This document shows, piece by piece, positions 18,600 through 29,573 of a stretch of 64,000 nt of DNA. Below the pieces are notes generated by a model. The model was not told where the DNA came from. It searched no databases and worked only from the letters and a program-made list of their open reading frames with translations. Positions within the stretch are counted from its first letter, which is position 1; each line of letters begins with the position of its first letter. This stretch comes from Meira nashicola (lineage: Eukaryota; Basidiomycota; Exobasidiomycetes; Exobasidiales; Brachybasidiaceae): NCBI GenBank assembly GCA_001600355.1, contig BCJU01000003.1, forward strand, positions 405,321-469,320, given 5' to 3'. The position numbers and the translations under genes are program-made.

Positions 18600-18914
18600 A
18601 TTCAGCTTATGCACTGCAATAAGATCATATGTTCCGGAATTGTGTTTTGATAAGTTCAGAAAGGTAGACATGATTTCTTTAAAAGTTTAAAGGGACGAAA
18701 TGAAAGGTAGACCTTCTAATTATTGATTGCATTTAGCCATAGACATACAAATATAGTTCTCACAATCATATTCTCATGTATATGGGCTTATATAATCTTT
18801 CCTTCGGTAAAATGGAGAAAGTCACTTAAAATCTAAACGCGTGTTGCTCTCCACCTGATATGAATTGCATGCTCTTTCCTACCTTCCATCTGATGCAAAG
18901 GAAAACCCTTTACG

Positions 18915-19694
18915 ATGACGGATTCAAATACGGCTATGACTGCTGCCGAAGCAAGAAGTGCAGCTTTACAACTTTCAAATGAAAGAAGGACGATTGATGA
19001 AGAATTATCAAATTTGTTCAACGTTTTACGTTCACAAAATGCAACGATGAATTCTGCTTTAATTGATAATCAAGGTTTTCCTATTGCTTCAATAGATATA
19101 GTTGCTGTTAGAACGGCAAGAGCGAGAATAATTGCTTTAAGAAATGATCGAGAAAATGTTGAAAATAGAATGAGAGGTTTATTGGATTTAGCTTTATCAA
19201 GAACGGAATCTGAAACGGAAGTTTTACCAACGACTAATGGATTTGTTGAACATCATGATGATCGACAACAACAACAGCAGCATTCCTCAACACAGGCAAT
19301 GGCAAACGTACCAGGAACAAATGGAGCACTTAGCATGAGCGTTCCAATACAGCAAGATGGAGATGCATCAGTTTGGTCAGAAGTTGGCGGATTAACACCT
19401 TTTGCAAAAGTGAATGCAATCAGTCCGAACAGTCCTGCACAACAAGCAGATATGCGTGTAGGTGATGAAATTTTACAATTTGCAACTTTAACTGGAGCTA
19501 ATGCACATCGTTCTTTGGCAAATAAAGATTTGGGAAATTTGCCAAGTGTTGTTCAAAGAGGAACAGAGATTGGAGTGATGGTTTTGCGAAGTAATAACGA
19601 ACAAAATTCTCGACAAGTTAAACGATTACGTCTTACACCTAATGATGGATGGGGTGGTAGAGGTCTATTAGGCTGTCATTTATTACCAATCTAG
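18915..19694 (+). CDS. NAS2: 26S proteasome assembly chaperone Nas2 / PSMD9 (p27)
   Basis: A 259-aa protein with an N-terminal helical region (about 1-95) and a C-terminal PDZ-like domain (about 150-235) with the signature FAKVNAISPNSPAQQADM, VGDEILQFA, then the ending LTPNDGWGGRGLLGCHLLPI. These are the hallmarks of Nas2/PSMD9, which binds the C-terminus of Rpt5 and chaperones the proteasome base. A Gln/His-rich linker separates the two parts. An ACGCGT lies 73 bp upstream (18837-18842). Single exon; converges with the GH20 gene. Confidence 0.94.
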   Translation: MTDSNTAMTAAEARSAALQLSNERRTIDEELSNLFNVLRSQNATMNSALIDNQGFPIASIDIVAVRTARARIIALRNDRENVENRMRGLLDLALSRTESETEVLPTTNGFVEHHDDRQQQQQHSSTQAMANVPGTNGALSMSVPIQQDGDASVWSEVGGLTPFAKVNAISPNSPAQQADMRVGDEILQFATLTGANAHRSLANKDLGNLPSVVQRGTEIGVMVLRSNNEQNSRQVKRLRLTPNDGWGGRGLLGCHLLPI

Positions 19695-19885
19695 TACTCA
19701 AAATGTATTTGTAAAAGATTCTCATCATGATAAAATGTATCAATATTATTTCAAAAGATGAATAAAAATGCAGATGTAGGGTACAATTAGGGAATTCATT
19801 TGCATAAGCTTTCCAGAAGTTTGCTGCCATACTGTCTTGTGTACAAATTGTTCATAATGCTACATGATAAAATATCATGAATGTT

Positions 19886-22488
19886 TCAGCAGTACGTTTG
19901 TCTGCTCACTCGATGATAATCGAGTAATTGATCTGCACTGCTATACACAACCTGTAACGGTTGTGCAAGCTCGGCGACACTTGTCACCTCCTCTTCATAT
20001 CCCCCTACTTCTGTTCCCGCATCAATGTTTAACATCACTTCTTCTTCTCCTTCTTGCTCGATAAATACATCTTCGCGCATTCCATCTTCCGCATCATCTT
20101 TTTTGATAAAGGGGACTCCAACTTGACCACCTTTCTTTATATGATCCAAAAATTTTGAAATGCGAAGGTGAAATGTTTCTAAACGTGATGCTTGACCGCC
20201 ATAACGTAATTCCAATACTTCCCAACCAAATGGCTCATACGTTGCCATCCACATTTGGCGATGATAACTAATCAACTGTCGTAAATGTTCTCGTAATTTC
20301 GAAAGACGACTTTCTGGTCCTGGTCCTGCTAATTGATATAATTCTGACCAATTCATATTTATGTATGCCAAATGCATACGATAACGTAATCCGCTTTTGT
20401 ATGACAATGTCTTTGCAATCAAATAGGCAAATCGAAGCCTAGCATTCATGGGATAATCACTCAATGAAGATTGAGCTTTCGTGCCTTTTGATTGCACTGT
20501 AGCTCGCAATCTACCGTCCAAATATGCTGCCAAGGATGTATAATGATGTTCCAAATCCAATCCACTCGCTTGCATACTGGGAGAAACGAATCCATATGCA
20601 GGTTCTTCCCACATGAGCCATTTGGAGGTATTTGGTGCAAAATGAATACCGTCATCAATCGTTTGCTTTTCCGGTGAAGGATCATCTAAACGAGAAGCCA
20701 TAACGTAATCGTCAAATACTCCAGCGCAGACACCATCGAATGACGCACGCAAACGGGTCAGATCAACTTCTTGTCCTTTTTCATATCCATGCTCGGCATA
20801 ATAAGACCAAGCAGGTAAAGAAGAAAGAATATCCACTTCATTTCCCTCATCACCCCAGATCGTCAAAAATACATGTTTTACGCCGCTATTACGTTGCTTG
20901 CAAGCATTCATGCTAGCTTTATTTGTCGCAAAGGTGAATGGAAGAGCGGTCCAAAATCGACTCCAAGTCCAACTTCCACCTGCCATCCATGGATTCTTTC
21001 TGCTGAGAAGGCGATGGCTCTGGATACGATTAGTATAGCTTTGTTGAGAGGTATGATAATAATCCCAATAGACCAATTCGATATTGCTTGGAATGCCTTC
21101 AACGGAAGATGTAGGTTGCTGAGAGTCGTAATAACCCAAAAGTGAATTATTTTTGGCATTTAGACAGAATAGCATATCACTCCAAATACACGGTTGTAGG
21201 CCCATCTCAACACAGATTGCATTCACCCGAGATAAATGATCAATGAAAATCTTTGTTGGATCTTTGAAGTTATATTGTCCAAAGATGGAATGGTAGCGAC
21301 CATGCCCCAAACCATGCGTTTCATCCATCCCCAAATGAATCTTTTTCGTTCTGAAAGGCTTAGTGGCCGCTTGAATCATCTTGCGAATCATGACGTAAGT
21401 CTCTTGAGCATCAACGAGTAAAACTTCTGAAGTATCACGAAGGTGCAAAAATCGAGGCCATTGAAGCATTTGACCAAGATGTCCTAAAGTCTGAATGCAT
21501 GGAATAACTTCGATACCCAAATCAAAGGCATAATCATCAATCTCCTTGAGAGCTTTTTCAGAATATCCTCCTCTCAAGTAGCCAAAGAATGGTTCACCTT
21601 CAATCTTGTAGGTGTCCTCTGTGTATAGTTGAAGCATATTGTATCCCATCAATGACAGCTTTTTCAGTAGGAATTTGACAGTTTTGACGAGTAAGACACC
21701 ATTTCGACTGCAGTCAATCATAGTTCCCAACGTTTCGAAATTTGCAGACTCTTCGATTGGAAGTCTATCCATCATTATTTGCTCGTCACGTTTACTGATA
21801 GTATGAATGTCAGTTCCTTGCTCTTCTTCGATCGAATCAGAATTTGTGCTAATCAATGGACTTCTCAAAACACCGAGTACGTGACCAAGACCTCTGAATG
21901 CCTCACACGGACGAAGGTAGCGGATCGTTACGTTGAAAGGCTTATTAGGTTCTTCACTGAAACTTTTGGAAGAAGTTTGGATATGCAGAGAGCCTGAATT
22001 CAAAGTTGTATCTTCGATGAAGCTGTTGAGAGGATAAAGAAAAGGTGTCAATGAGTTAGTAACAATGTATGCACATGGTTGTCTGTACACACTCACCGAA
22101 TATTCCACCACCAAACCGGATTACCATCTTGATTTAGCCTTCTATCCAGCGTTGGAGTATTTTCAATTTCTTCATTTATCAAAAACATGTTTTTACGTGG
22201 TGCACTTTTTGCCAATTCTTCGATGCCGTTTTGAATTCTTTCAGGAATGCTTGTTCGAGCAATACGTAATTGAACGGGTCCTGCAGGAAAATCGATTAAT
22301 TGAACGTTGTTATTTCCACGAAATTGTTGAAGAGAATCTTTTTCATTATTTGCTACCACACTCACTCTACGTGGAGGAGCATAATGTGCAGCGGCTATAG
22401 TTGCAGATTCATTATCTTGTAAAGTTGGCAAAGGCGGAACGGTATTGAGAACGTCTTCTTGATTATTGTTTGATTGATAAAATTCCAT
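19886..22488 (-). CDS. GH20 beta-N-acetylhexosaminidase-like enzyme, two exons, no signal peptide
   Basis: Exon 1 is 22097-22488 and exon 2 is 19886-22022; the 74-nt intron (22023-22096) has donor GTGAGT and acceptor AACAG. The join (WWWNIR then FIEDTTLNSG) keeps the frame and gives 842 aa. The GH20 barrel starts near residue 175 with MIDCSRNGVLLVKTV and YNMLQLYTEDTY. The catalytic Asp-Glu pair is in HLGMDETHGLG near 364-365. SWTWSRFW and FLTIWGDEGNE are late barrel motifs. The large C-terminal helical region (about 640-780) is typical of GH20 enzymes related to bacterial exo-hexosaminidases rather than to secreted fungal chitinolytic ones. No signal peptide. Substrate is unknown; beta-GlcNAc or GalNAc glycosides are likely. 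Confidence 0.85.
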
Positions 22489-22903
22489 TCTTGTATTGAA
22501 GTCTATTTGCTATTCTTTTCGATGAAATTTTAGCAGATAAACTTTTTTTTCTTTGCATCTGATCTGTTCGAATTATTTAATTTTGATTACGATCAATCAT
22601 TTGTGCTTGTTTTTGATGGCAAAGGTGAAGGTAGTAAATCATCTTTTGGCTCGCATTGACGCAGCTATTGCATTTTCTCATTAACACTCGGTTCGTGCCT
22701 TTCAGAGAAACCAACACTTGCGAAGTCAGTGGAGGGGGGTGCGTCAGGCCCGTGCGACCTAGAAAAGCACCGAAGAACATCGAGAGATGAGAGTGCTTGG
22801 GGCGCCTAATTTCTCGCACCGGCGTAAAAGCAGCGAGCGGGGTATTCCGTTTTAATTATATCATTTGTTTGTTTATTCCTACATCACCTTGGGAGGTTAT
22901 AGG
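22489..22903. promoter_or_regulatory. Divergent promoter region, GH20 / Pex11-like
   Basis: 415 bp between start codons. A GC-rich patch at about 22730-22840 contains a G7 run (GGAGGGGGGTGCG) and ACCGGCG. No RNA gene was recognised. Confidence 0.35.
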
Positions 22904-24166
22904 ATGAGTAAATCCAATTCAGTCACAACGTACATACGACAGAAGCCATTATTTGAACAAAAAGAAGACGATAGATTGGAAAACAATAATGAGAAATCAT
23001 CTTTCTCTAAATCATTGCAATTTTTAGGTATCAAACCACATGCGAGTCGAACAAAAGCATTCTTACATCTTGCTGGAGATTGGGAAGGAAGGGATGCTTT
23101 GTTGGTGAGTGTATATAAATCTCGATTCTTTTGTCTTTTCATTTACTGATCCATTTGTACCTTTTAGCAATTTGCTCAATCAATCTCTCTTCTTTCTTAT
23201 TCAATGGCACCCGTAAGAAGAAAACAATTACATATCGCTTCAGAAAGTTTTGCGAATGCAAGAAGGATTTTTATTCTCGGTAGATGGTTGAATGATGGTG
23301 TTGAAACAATAAGAGAATCTTGGTCAGTCAATTCAGAAGGGAAAAAGGATGATGATGATTCTTCAGTCACTTCAGACGATGATGAACAAGAAGGAGATCT
23401 AGAATTAGAACCAATTCGATTTGGAGGTACGGAAGAAGATGTTCTTGGTAATGCTCAAAATCAGATAGGTGATACGATAAAACCTTTTTCAAATCGTCAA
23501 AGTCAAATTCAATCATCAGCTATTAAACAGTGGCAGAAGCAATGGCGGACACGAATCGGATCAATTTCGGAATATCTAACGATGCTTGGGGATGGATGTG
23601 AAGTTGTAGCATTGCTTGGCGGATCGAGCATATTATGGAGAATAATTGGTGGTAGATTAGCAGCTCGTCAAAGACATGGATTAGAAAGAATTGCTCAATT
23701 CATCTTCTTTTTCGCTTTTACGCTTGGTCTTCGACATATCGAATTATTAAGACAAGAACGAATAAGAAAGCTTCGAAAATCAAATAAGAATCTTTTACGT
23801 GCTTCTGATCATATTTCTGCTGAAGCTGATGCTAGAACACTTTTAGAAGCACGTCCTTTGAGTGTTTCAGAAGCACTTTCTTCGCATGCTACTGAGCCAC
23901 AAAAAGGTGAAAGAAGAAGAGATGATAACAGCTTGGACAACTCAGGAGATTTAGCTCTTCGCAAAGCTGAGTACAAAGTGTTTATGCAACGTAAGAAGAT
24001 GCAATTATTAAGACTAGAACGCACTTCATTACGTGCCGAATTACTTTTTACCATTGCTGAAATCCTTTGGCCACATCACGATCATACACGATTAGAAGGT
24101 TGGACAACATTTATAGCTTCGATATGTCATATGTCACGTTTAACAAAAGAAGTTCGTTGGCATTGA
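22904..24166 (+). CDS. Pex11-like peroxisomal membrane protein, two exons
   Basis: Exon 1 is 22904-23104 and exon 2 is 23168-24166, with a 63-nt intron (donor GTGAGT, acceptor TTTTAG). The join is phase 0 and yields 399 aa. Across the junction the sequence reads LAGDWEGRDALL then QFAQSISLLSY, the amphipathic N-terminal helix pattern expected in Pex11, followed by ANARRIFILGRWLN. An acidic loop (about 110-145) precedes a central region with LGDGCEVVALLGGSSILWRI and a hydrophobic segment at about 235-250 (FIFFFAFTLGL). Pex11 proteins elongate and divide peroxisomes. The family call rests on pattern and topology. The gene converges on the acetyltransferase with 38 bp between stops. Confidence 0.6.
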
Positions 24167-24204
24167 AGTTTGGGGGATGGAATTGTATTTTTAACTTTGG
24201 ACAT

Positions 24205-24799
24205 TTATTTGAGTGATCTCAATCGATGTATACCTTCCAAATCTAAACGTTCTTGTGTCCATTCTTTCATCGGAACTGCACCTAAAACTTTTTCATAAAA
24301 TGCAATACTTGGAGCATTCCAATTCAGAACTGACCAATCCATTCTTTGACAATCATTCTCTTCTGCTACTTTTCCTAATGCTCTAAAAAGAGCTTTTCCT
24401 GCTCCTCTATTACGTACTGAAGGATCAACATAAAGGTCTTCCAAGTATAAAGATGGTTTACCTTTCCAAGTTGAAAAGCTGAAAAAGTATAATGCCATAC
24501 CGATTGGTGTGTTTGCGTTGGTGATGTCTTCGCATATTAATGCATGTGCATACTTTTTCTTGAAAACATTTTCGATCAGAAGTTCGGGAGTTGCTTGTGC
24601 TTCTTCTTCTGCTTTTTCGTAAATGGCAAGATCTTTAATCTGAGTGGAGAGAGAGAAAGGGAAGAGAATGTTTTGTGAATAATAGTTCAACAACATTCTT
24701 CTCATTACTCACAAATCGCAAAATCGTAGGAATGTCAGCTTCTGTAGCCTCTCTCACATTCACTGGAAAATTTGGCTTCTCTGCGGCGGCGGAAGACAT
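24205..24799 (-). CDS. GNAT acetyltransferase, spermidine/spermine N1-acetyltransferase (SSAT) type, two exons
   Basis: Exon 1 is 24713-24799, exon 2 is 24205-24639; the 73-nt intron has donor GTGAGT and acceptor CTCAG. The join reads IPTILRF then IKDLAIYEK, restoring the SSAT N-terminal pattern, and gives 173 aa, the family size. Further hallmarks: GMALYFFSFSTWKGKPSLY, LEDLYVDPSVRNRGAGKALF (acetyl-CoA loop, R-N-R-G-A-G), and MDWSVLNWNAPSIAFYEKVLGA. SSAT enzymes acetylate polyamines or related amines such as thialysine; which one is used here is not shown. A CCCCCCACGCTGA element lies upstream at 24948-24960. Confidence 0.9.
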
Positions 24800-25007
24800 G
24801 ATTGCAAATATTCCACTTGAAAGGGTGTGATGGTATGTAAAAGAAGTTAGAAAAACCAATTCTTCGCAAAAGTCTACGCTAACTCTGACTCACTATGCAG
24901 GTACGCTTAAGGTCTTTTGCTGGAAGGCGTTCATATTCTCTAACTTTCCCCCCACGCTGATAGACTACATGAATATGTTCTATATATTTTGTACAATGTC
25001 CATAACA

Positions 25008-26078
25008 TCAATCAAGCCTTCTTCCTTTTTCTTGTATTCTTCTACTAGAAGATGTATGCATATCCGAATCATTGCTTGCTTGATTATCATTCACAAAGAT
25101 CGAAAGTGTAGAAGAAGTCAAATTGTTGGTATTGATTGAATCATTCGAAAAATCATGAATATCATCTTGCTTTTTCATATCTTTGGCTGATGAAGCATTC
25201 CATATGCTTGTGTTTTGCTTTCTCGAGTTTAAAAGTGATAATGTATTGTGTCCTTCTGCCCTCCAATAATACACATATTGAATCGCAATTACCGTATTCA
25301 AAACGCTGGCTAAACCAAATCCAATGCCCAATAACCAATCGCCAGTTTCAGTTATAGTTGTAAAAACTCGAGCAAGCGTGCCAGCCAATTGTGCAAAGAC
25401 TACAATGCTACTCAAATGTCCACACTTTTTGTTTTTATACAATTCAGCAATTTGAGGAAATTTGCTCAATAATGAAATCGGAATGGAAAAAGCTTGAAAG
25501 ACTGAGAGCAAATTTGGAGGGCAGAGTAAGAAGAGAAAAATGCTTGATACAAACATAAGAAAAGCTGCAAAAATTACTCTTTTGATCACCATAGGGTCGC
25601 GCTCTTCCGATGAAGAAACTCTACTAGAAGACGAACTGATCAATAAGCCACCTTTTCTTCTTTGTCCTTTCTCTTCTGTTCCATACCAAATAATCAATAA
25701 AGTGATTATCATATTTTGAACGGTCAAGCTGGCATTTTCACCATATGTACTGAAAGGTAATTGCTTCCTGAATGCATATGCAAGACTGATATCGTACGCT
25801 ACCACTTCCAAGCTGTACATCGAAAGTGAAATACCCCAAGCTGAAGAATGTTGAACGATTGTAATTATCTGAGGAATTTTGAGGATACTGCCAAAGATAA
25901 TGATGCCAATTCCCAAACCTTTCGATAAAGCAAGTCGTAAGCAAAAAGTTGTCGGAGCGACATTATAGATCAAAGAAGTATAACAATCTTCTCCCAAAAT
26001 CAATCGACCTGGAGTAGCAATAAATGAAGGAAGGTTCTGTGTTATTGTTTGCAGCATACTTTGTAGTACTTCTGTCAT
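25008..26078 (-). CDS. MPDU1: MPDU1-like PQ-loop protein (mannose-P-dolichol utilization)
   Basis: ER membrane protein needed for use of dolichol-phosphate-mannose and -glucose in N-glycan and GPI synthesis. The 356-aa protein has about seven membrane segments and two PQ-loops: ILKIPQIITIVQHSSAWGISL (about 62-82) and LSKFPQIAELYKNKKCGHLS (about 205-225). The CYTSLIYN segment and LVVAYDISLAYAF-like helix fit MPDU1/Lec35. It is longer than mammalian MPDU1 because of a loop near 140-165 (GQRRKGGLLISSSSS) and a polar C-terminal tail. Works in the same pathway as GH47 but is not physically linked. Confidence 0.88.
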   Translation of the reverse strand: MTEVLQSMLQTITQNLPSFIATPGRLILGEDCYTSLIYNVAPTTFCLRLALSKGLGIGIIIFGSILKIPQIITIVQHSSAWGISLSMYSLEVVAYDISLAYAFRKQLPFSTYGENASLTVQNMIITLLIIWYGTEEKGQRRKGGLLISSSSSRVSSSEERDPMVIKRVIFAAFLMFVSSIFLFLLCPPNLLSVFQAFSIPISLLSKFPQIAELYKNKKCGHLSSIVVFAQLAGTLARVFTTITETGDWLLGIGFGLASVLNTVIAIQYVYYWRAEGHNTLSLLNSRKQNTSIWNASSAKDMKKQDDIHDFSNDSINTNNLTSSTLSIFVNDNQASNDSDMHTSSSRRIQEKGRRLD

Positions 26079-26733
26079 TATGATGAAAGTGTTATTCTAC
26101 CGCTGTATAAGGTAATTCATGACTTGATTGGGAATGGTGGGGTGATGGTAAGAATCTATTTATAACATTTCTTCTGCATAAAAGGTACGACACTTTTCTG
26201 CCAAAATGAATTTTAATGCAATCCAAAAGATCAACACTTTCTGCATTCCCGCTTAATAGACGCGTTAATTCTCTTAGCGGACGCACAAACACGCCGGCCG
26301 GTACCTATTTTCAAACGCAGAGAGATCCAACCCTCGGTCAATAGAGACATGTAGAAAACATTACGCGTAGGTGATTGATATGAACGAAGAGTCATGTCGA
26401 TATTCAATCTATATTTGAAAGATAGTTGATGAGTAACGAAAATGATATATTCAAAAGGATTGAATTTTGTTTAGTGCAAAGTGATTGAATGAAAACGTAC
26501 CTGCGCCGGATGCTGAGCATAAAAGACACGGCTTTTACACAGCCCGCCCTACACATAAGCAAAGCAAATCTACCAGAGGATTCTACGAGAAGTATAAATG
26601 CAGGGCGTGACGCACAATAGTGCATTAGACTACATGCGTGCGTACGTGCGTGCGTGCGCCAGCTTCAGCGCCTAATGAAACTTACTTGCCGCCACCTATT
26701 TCTTTTCTGATCCACCAACATCCTACGTCGATA
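26079..26733. promoter_or_regulatory. Divergent promoter region, MPDU1 / Bax-inhibitor family
   Basis: 655 bp. It has ACGCGT at 26260-26265 and 26363-26368, CCGGCCGG near 26294, a TATAAAT at 26593-26599, and a TGCG microsatellite at about 26635-26658 just ahead of the Bax-inhibitor gene. Confidence 0.5.
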
Positions 26734-27558
26734 ATGTCTTATTCGCAAGCACCTCCAACCTATACGGGTCCAAAGACTCATTCTGGTGGCTACCAAGCCA
26801 TTTCACAAGAAGATAACCCTGGAAGCTCTTCTCAACCTTTGCTTCACGATGCTCCTCGTGAAGAAGGTGATATTGATCCGGATGATTTCAAATTTGGCGT
26901 TACAGTTGAACAAAGTTCACCTGAAATTCGTCAAATGTTCTTGAAAAAAGTCTATTCTGTTTTATTTATTCAACTTTTCGCTACTACGGTTATGGCTGGC
27001 ATTTTTAGTACACCAACAATTACAACATGGGTTAGAGAAAATACATGGTCTTATATTGTCAGCATGATCGGAAGTATCGTCACGATGGGATTCTTATTCT
27101 TCAAACGTCATTCTCATCCTCTCAATTTCGTCTTATTGGGATTATTCACCGCACTTGAAGCCTTTTCGCTCGGTCTAATCGTTTCATACGTTTCACAAGT
27201 AGTCGTATTGCAAGCATTAATCATCACACTTTTCACCTTTTTAGGATTGACTTTGTTCACATTCCAGTCAAGATATGATTTCAGTAAGATGGGCCCTTGG
27301 CTATTTGGAGGATTACTCTTTTTGGTCGGTGCCGGTTTTGTGCAAATCTTTTTGCCATTCAGCCATGCTATCGATATCGCTTTTGCCGCTGGAGGATGTT
27401 TGATCTTTAGTGGATACATCATCTACGATACCCATATGATCTTGAAAAGATTATCTCCCGAAGAATGGGTTCTTGCTGTCGTATCGCTTTACCTCGACAT
27501 TCTCAACCTTTTCATCAATGTCTTGCGTATCCTTAACGGAACTTCAAACGATAATTAA
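26734..27558 (+). CDS. Bax inhibitor-1 / LFG family membrane protein (Bxi1-like)
   Basis: 274 aa with start ATG at 26734 (MSYSQAPPTYTG); an upstream in-frame ATG at 26638 sits in the TGCG repeat and is unlikely. A Pro/Ser-rich cytosolic head (1-70) is followed by IRQMFLKKVYSVLFIQLFAT and seven hydrophobic segments ending with LYLDILNLFINVLRIL. The GYIIYDTHMIL block and the LSPEEWVLAVVSLYLD segment are diagnostic of the TMBIM/LFG family. Members are ER or vacuolar membrane channels linked to calcium leak and cell-death control. Single exon. Confidence 0.94.
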   Translation: MSYSQAPPTYTGPKTHSGGYQAISQEDNPGSSSQPLLHDAPREEGDIDPDDFKFGVTVEQSSPEIRQMFLKKVYSVLFIQLFATTVMAGIFSTPTITTWVRENTWSYIVSMIGSIVTMGFLFFKRHSHPLNFVLLGLFTALEAFSLGLIVSYVSQVVVLQALIITLFTFLGLTLFTFQSRYDFSKMGPWLFGGLLFLVGAGFVQIFLPFSHAIDIAFAAGGCLIFSGYIIYDTHMILKRLSPEEWVLAVVSLYLDILNLFINVLRILNGTSNDN

Positions 27559-27726
27559 GGCACGATATGCTTCTTTTCTCTCTAATGATCACCAACTCGC
27601 CTTTTCTGTATATCATCCTTTCATTCTATTCAATTGATTTCTTTTGAACGTTCGAAAAATATCATTGGTATGAAGCTTAGGGTAACGTATGTACAAATCG
27701 AAAATGGGAAAGGATAGAGAGGTATA

Positions 27727-28508
27727 TCAATTCTCTTTCTTCTTCTCTGGTCTCATGGATGCCCTTTTGATGGCTTTTTGACTAGCTTCAGCAGCTTCTT
27801 TAATCTTTTGAACGCCATCGTTGACTTGTTTCTTGCTAGAAGAAGTAAGCTTTTCGTAAGCTTCAAATGCTTTTTGCCTTACGCCATCGAATGTTTTTCC
27901 GGCTGATTGATAAGTTTGTTGGGCAATCTGTTTAACATCATCAACTGCTTTCTCGGCAGTAGATTGAACTTTGGCTTCTTCCACTTTTGGCTTTTCTTCT
28001 TCCTTTTTAGTTGCTTCTTCTTTGACAGGTTCACTTTGTGAAGGTTCAACGTCTTTATCATTTTCTTGTGGTTTATCCTCCGTGATTGATTCTTGTACAA
28101 CTTCTTCTTTCTTTTGCTCTTCCGTCTCTTCGATTGGTGATTCGACAAAGACTGTACTAGAAGAAGGTGCTGGCTCACCGGTTCCGAGATATTTGTCTAA
28201 TGCACCGTTGAACGCATTGCAAACACTAAAACAAGAGAGACAAGGGTGATCAGCAAACAAGAACGTCTCCCAATGATAACTTTGAATACGTACCCATTAT
28301 AAGCACCGCCTAGATAACCTGGCATGGTTTTTGTAGGAGCATCTTGCTCTTCTTCTTCTACCACCGCATGAGAAGAAGAAGTGTCTTTGTCTTTTGGTTG
28401 TTCTGAAGGTGGCATGATAGAAAAGGTGTAATATAAAGTGCCACAAAAAGTACCTACAATAAAGACGGGAAGGACGATATGTCGAGAGGAAATAGTGTTT
28501 AAGAACAT
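27727..28508 (-). CDS. Unrecognised membrane-anchored protein with acidic linker and amphipathic helical tail, two exons
   Basis: Exon 1 is 28294-28508 and exon 2 is 27727-28225; the 68-nt intron has donor GTACGT and acceptor TTTTAG. The join (GAYNG then VCNAFNGALDKY) keeps the frame; 237 aa. One N-terminal membrane segment at about 10-31 (IVLPVFIVGTFCGTLYY), then a Glu/Lys-rich linker (about 100-155), then an 11-mer-like amphipathic stretch with repeated KAVDDVKQIAQQTY, GKTFDGVRQKAFEAY and KQVNDGVQKIKEA elements, ending in a basic tail. I recognise no domain. The tail pattern resembles LEA-like or apolipoprotein-like lipid-surface helices; that is analogy, not homology. Confidence 0.7.
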
Positions 28509-28661
28509 GGTTGAATGGATAAGCTATTTAGAGGATTCATACATTGTTGAAATGTATAGCATTCATTCACCCCTTTTTTCATTCAATTCATCCCTAATTA
28601 ATAAATAAATGCATTCCGATATGTACATCAATTTCATGCATATACAAAACAATTTCATCCC

Positions 28662-29052
28662 TTATGCACTTGGTTGACTAGATCCACCTTGACCTGCATT
28701 TCCTATTGAAGAAATTCCTTGTTCGAATTGACCTTTACCATCAGAGACTGTTGCACTATGATCTTGTGGTGCATGTCCATCTAAGGCTAAATCTTGTTGA
28801 CGTTTTTCATCTGTGCCAACTTGTTTTCCATCAGATGCAATACCTTCGCCTAATTTATCTGCTCCATCATTGATTGTACCCCTAATCACTTCTCCTGCTC
28901 CATGGGCAGCATTAAAAACGCTTTCATCAAAAAGGGAAAAAGGGGGTTAAGAAGGGGTTTATTAGCTTTTTGTTACAATCAACACCAAATGATATGCTTT
29001 TAAACACTTACCCCTTAATAGCATCACCAAGTCCTTGTGCTCCGTTTGACAT
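28662..29052 (-). CDS. Small conserved-looking hydrophilic protein (99 aa), two exons
   Basis: Exon 1 is 29012-29052 (41 nt) and exon 2 is 28662-28920; the 91-nt intron has donor GTAAGT and acceptor GAAAG. The protein opens MSNGAQGLGDAIKG and, after the junction, continues VFNAAHGAGEVIRGTIND. The rest is Gly/Asp/Ser/Gln-rich and has no Cys. Small fungal proteins with a similar Gly-Ala-His-Gly-x-Gly-Glu-x-Ile-Arg-Gly motif exist; some are annotated in smuts as a cruciform-DNA recognition protein of about 98 aa, but I cannot confirm that link. Stress or desiccation roles are possible. Function unknown. Confidence 0.75.
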
Positions 29053-29573
29053 TTTTGTTTTATGATTGATTGTTATGGTTTAGGAGAAGGATGTGTTCTT
29101 CTATAAGTTGTAGGTCTTATATTGCACCCTATTTTTTCGCAGGTGGAGGTTTCTGCGTGCGTATGTGGCTTGTGCAGTTTCATTGATCGAGGGCTTCGTG
29201 TTCACAATACACGTTAGATTACGTATACAATTTGTTGAACTACATGCTTACGTACATATCATTCAGAGAAGATGCTATGCACTTGGCTTTAGACAGCAAC
29301 TGAGTCTATGAGTTAGACCTACTATAGGTAGGTACCAGTCCAAGAGACTGAGATATGTATGTCGGCCTGTCAAAATAAAAATAAAATTGAAAAGTGTTTG
29401 CCCGAGGCCAAGATTGTTACGCGTTGAAAAAGTAAGCGGCGGGCGGCGGCTATTCGGTTCATTAACCGGATTGATGTTTGCACCACAATTTTTAAAAATA
29501 GGCAGATTAGAAGAACGTGGGCGGTCATCATACCTACCATCATCACCTTTGACATTCGAACTCTTTTCACATT
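29053..29573. promoter_or_regulatory. Divergent promoter region, 99-aa protein / SCCPDH-like
   Basis: 521 bp. Contains a short inverted repeat CCTAC-TATA-GTAGG around 29319, ACGCGT at 29419-29424, and a GGCGGGCGGCGGC patch near 29440. No RNA gene seen. Confidence 0.4.
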
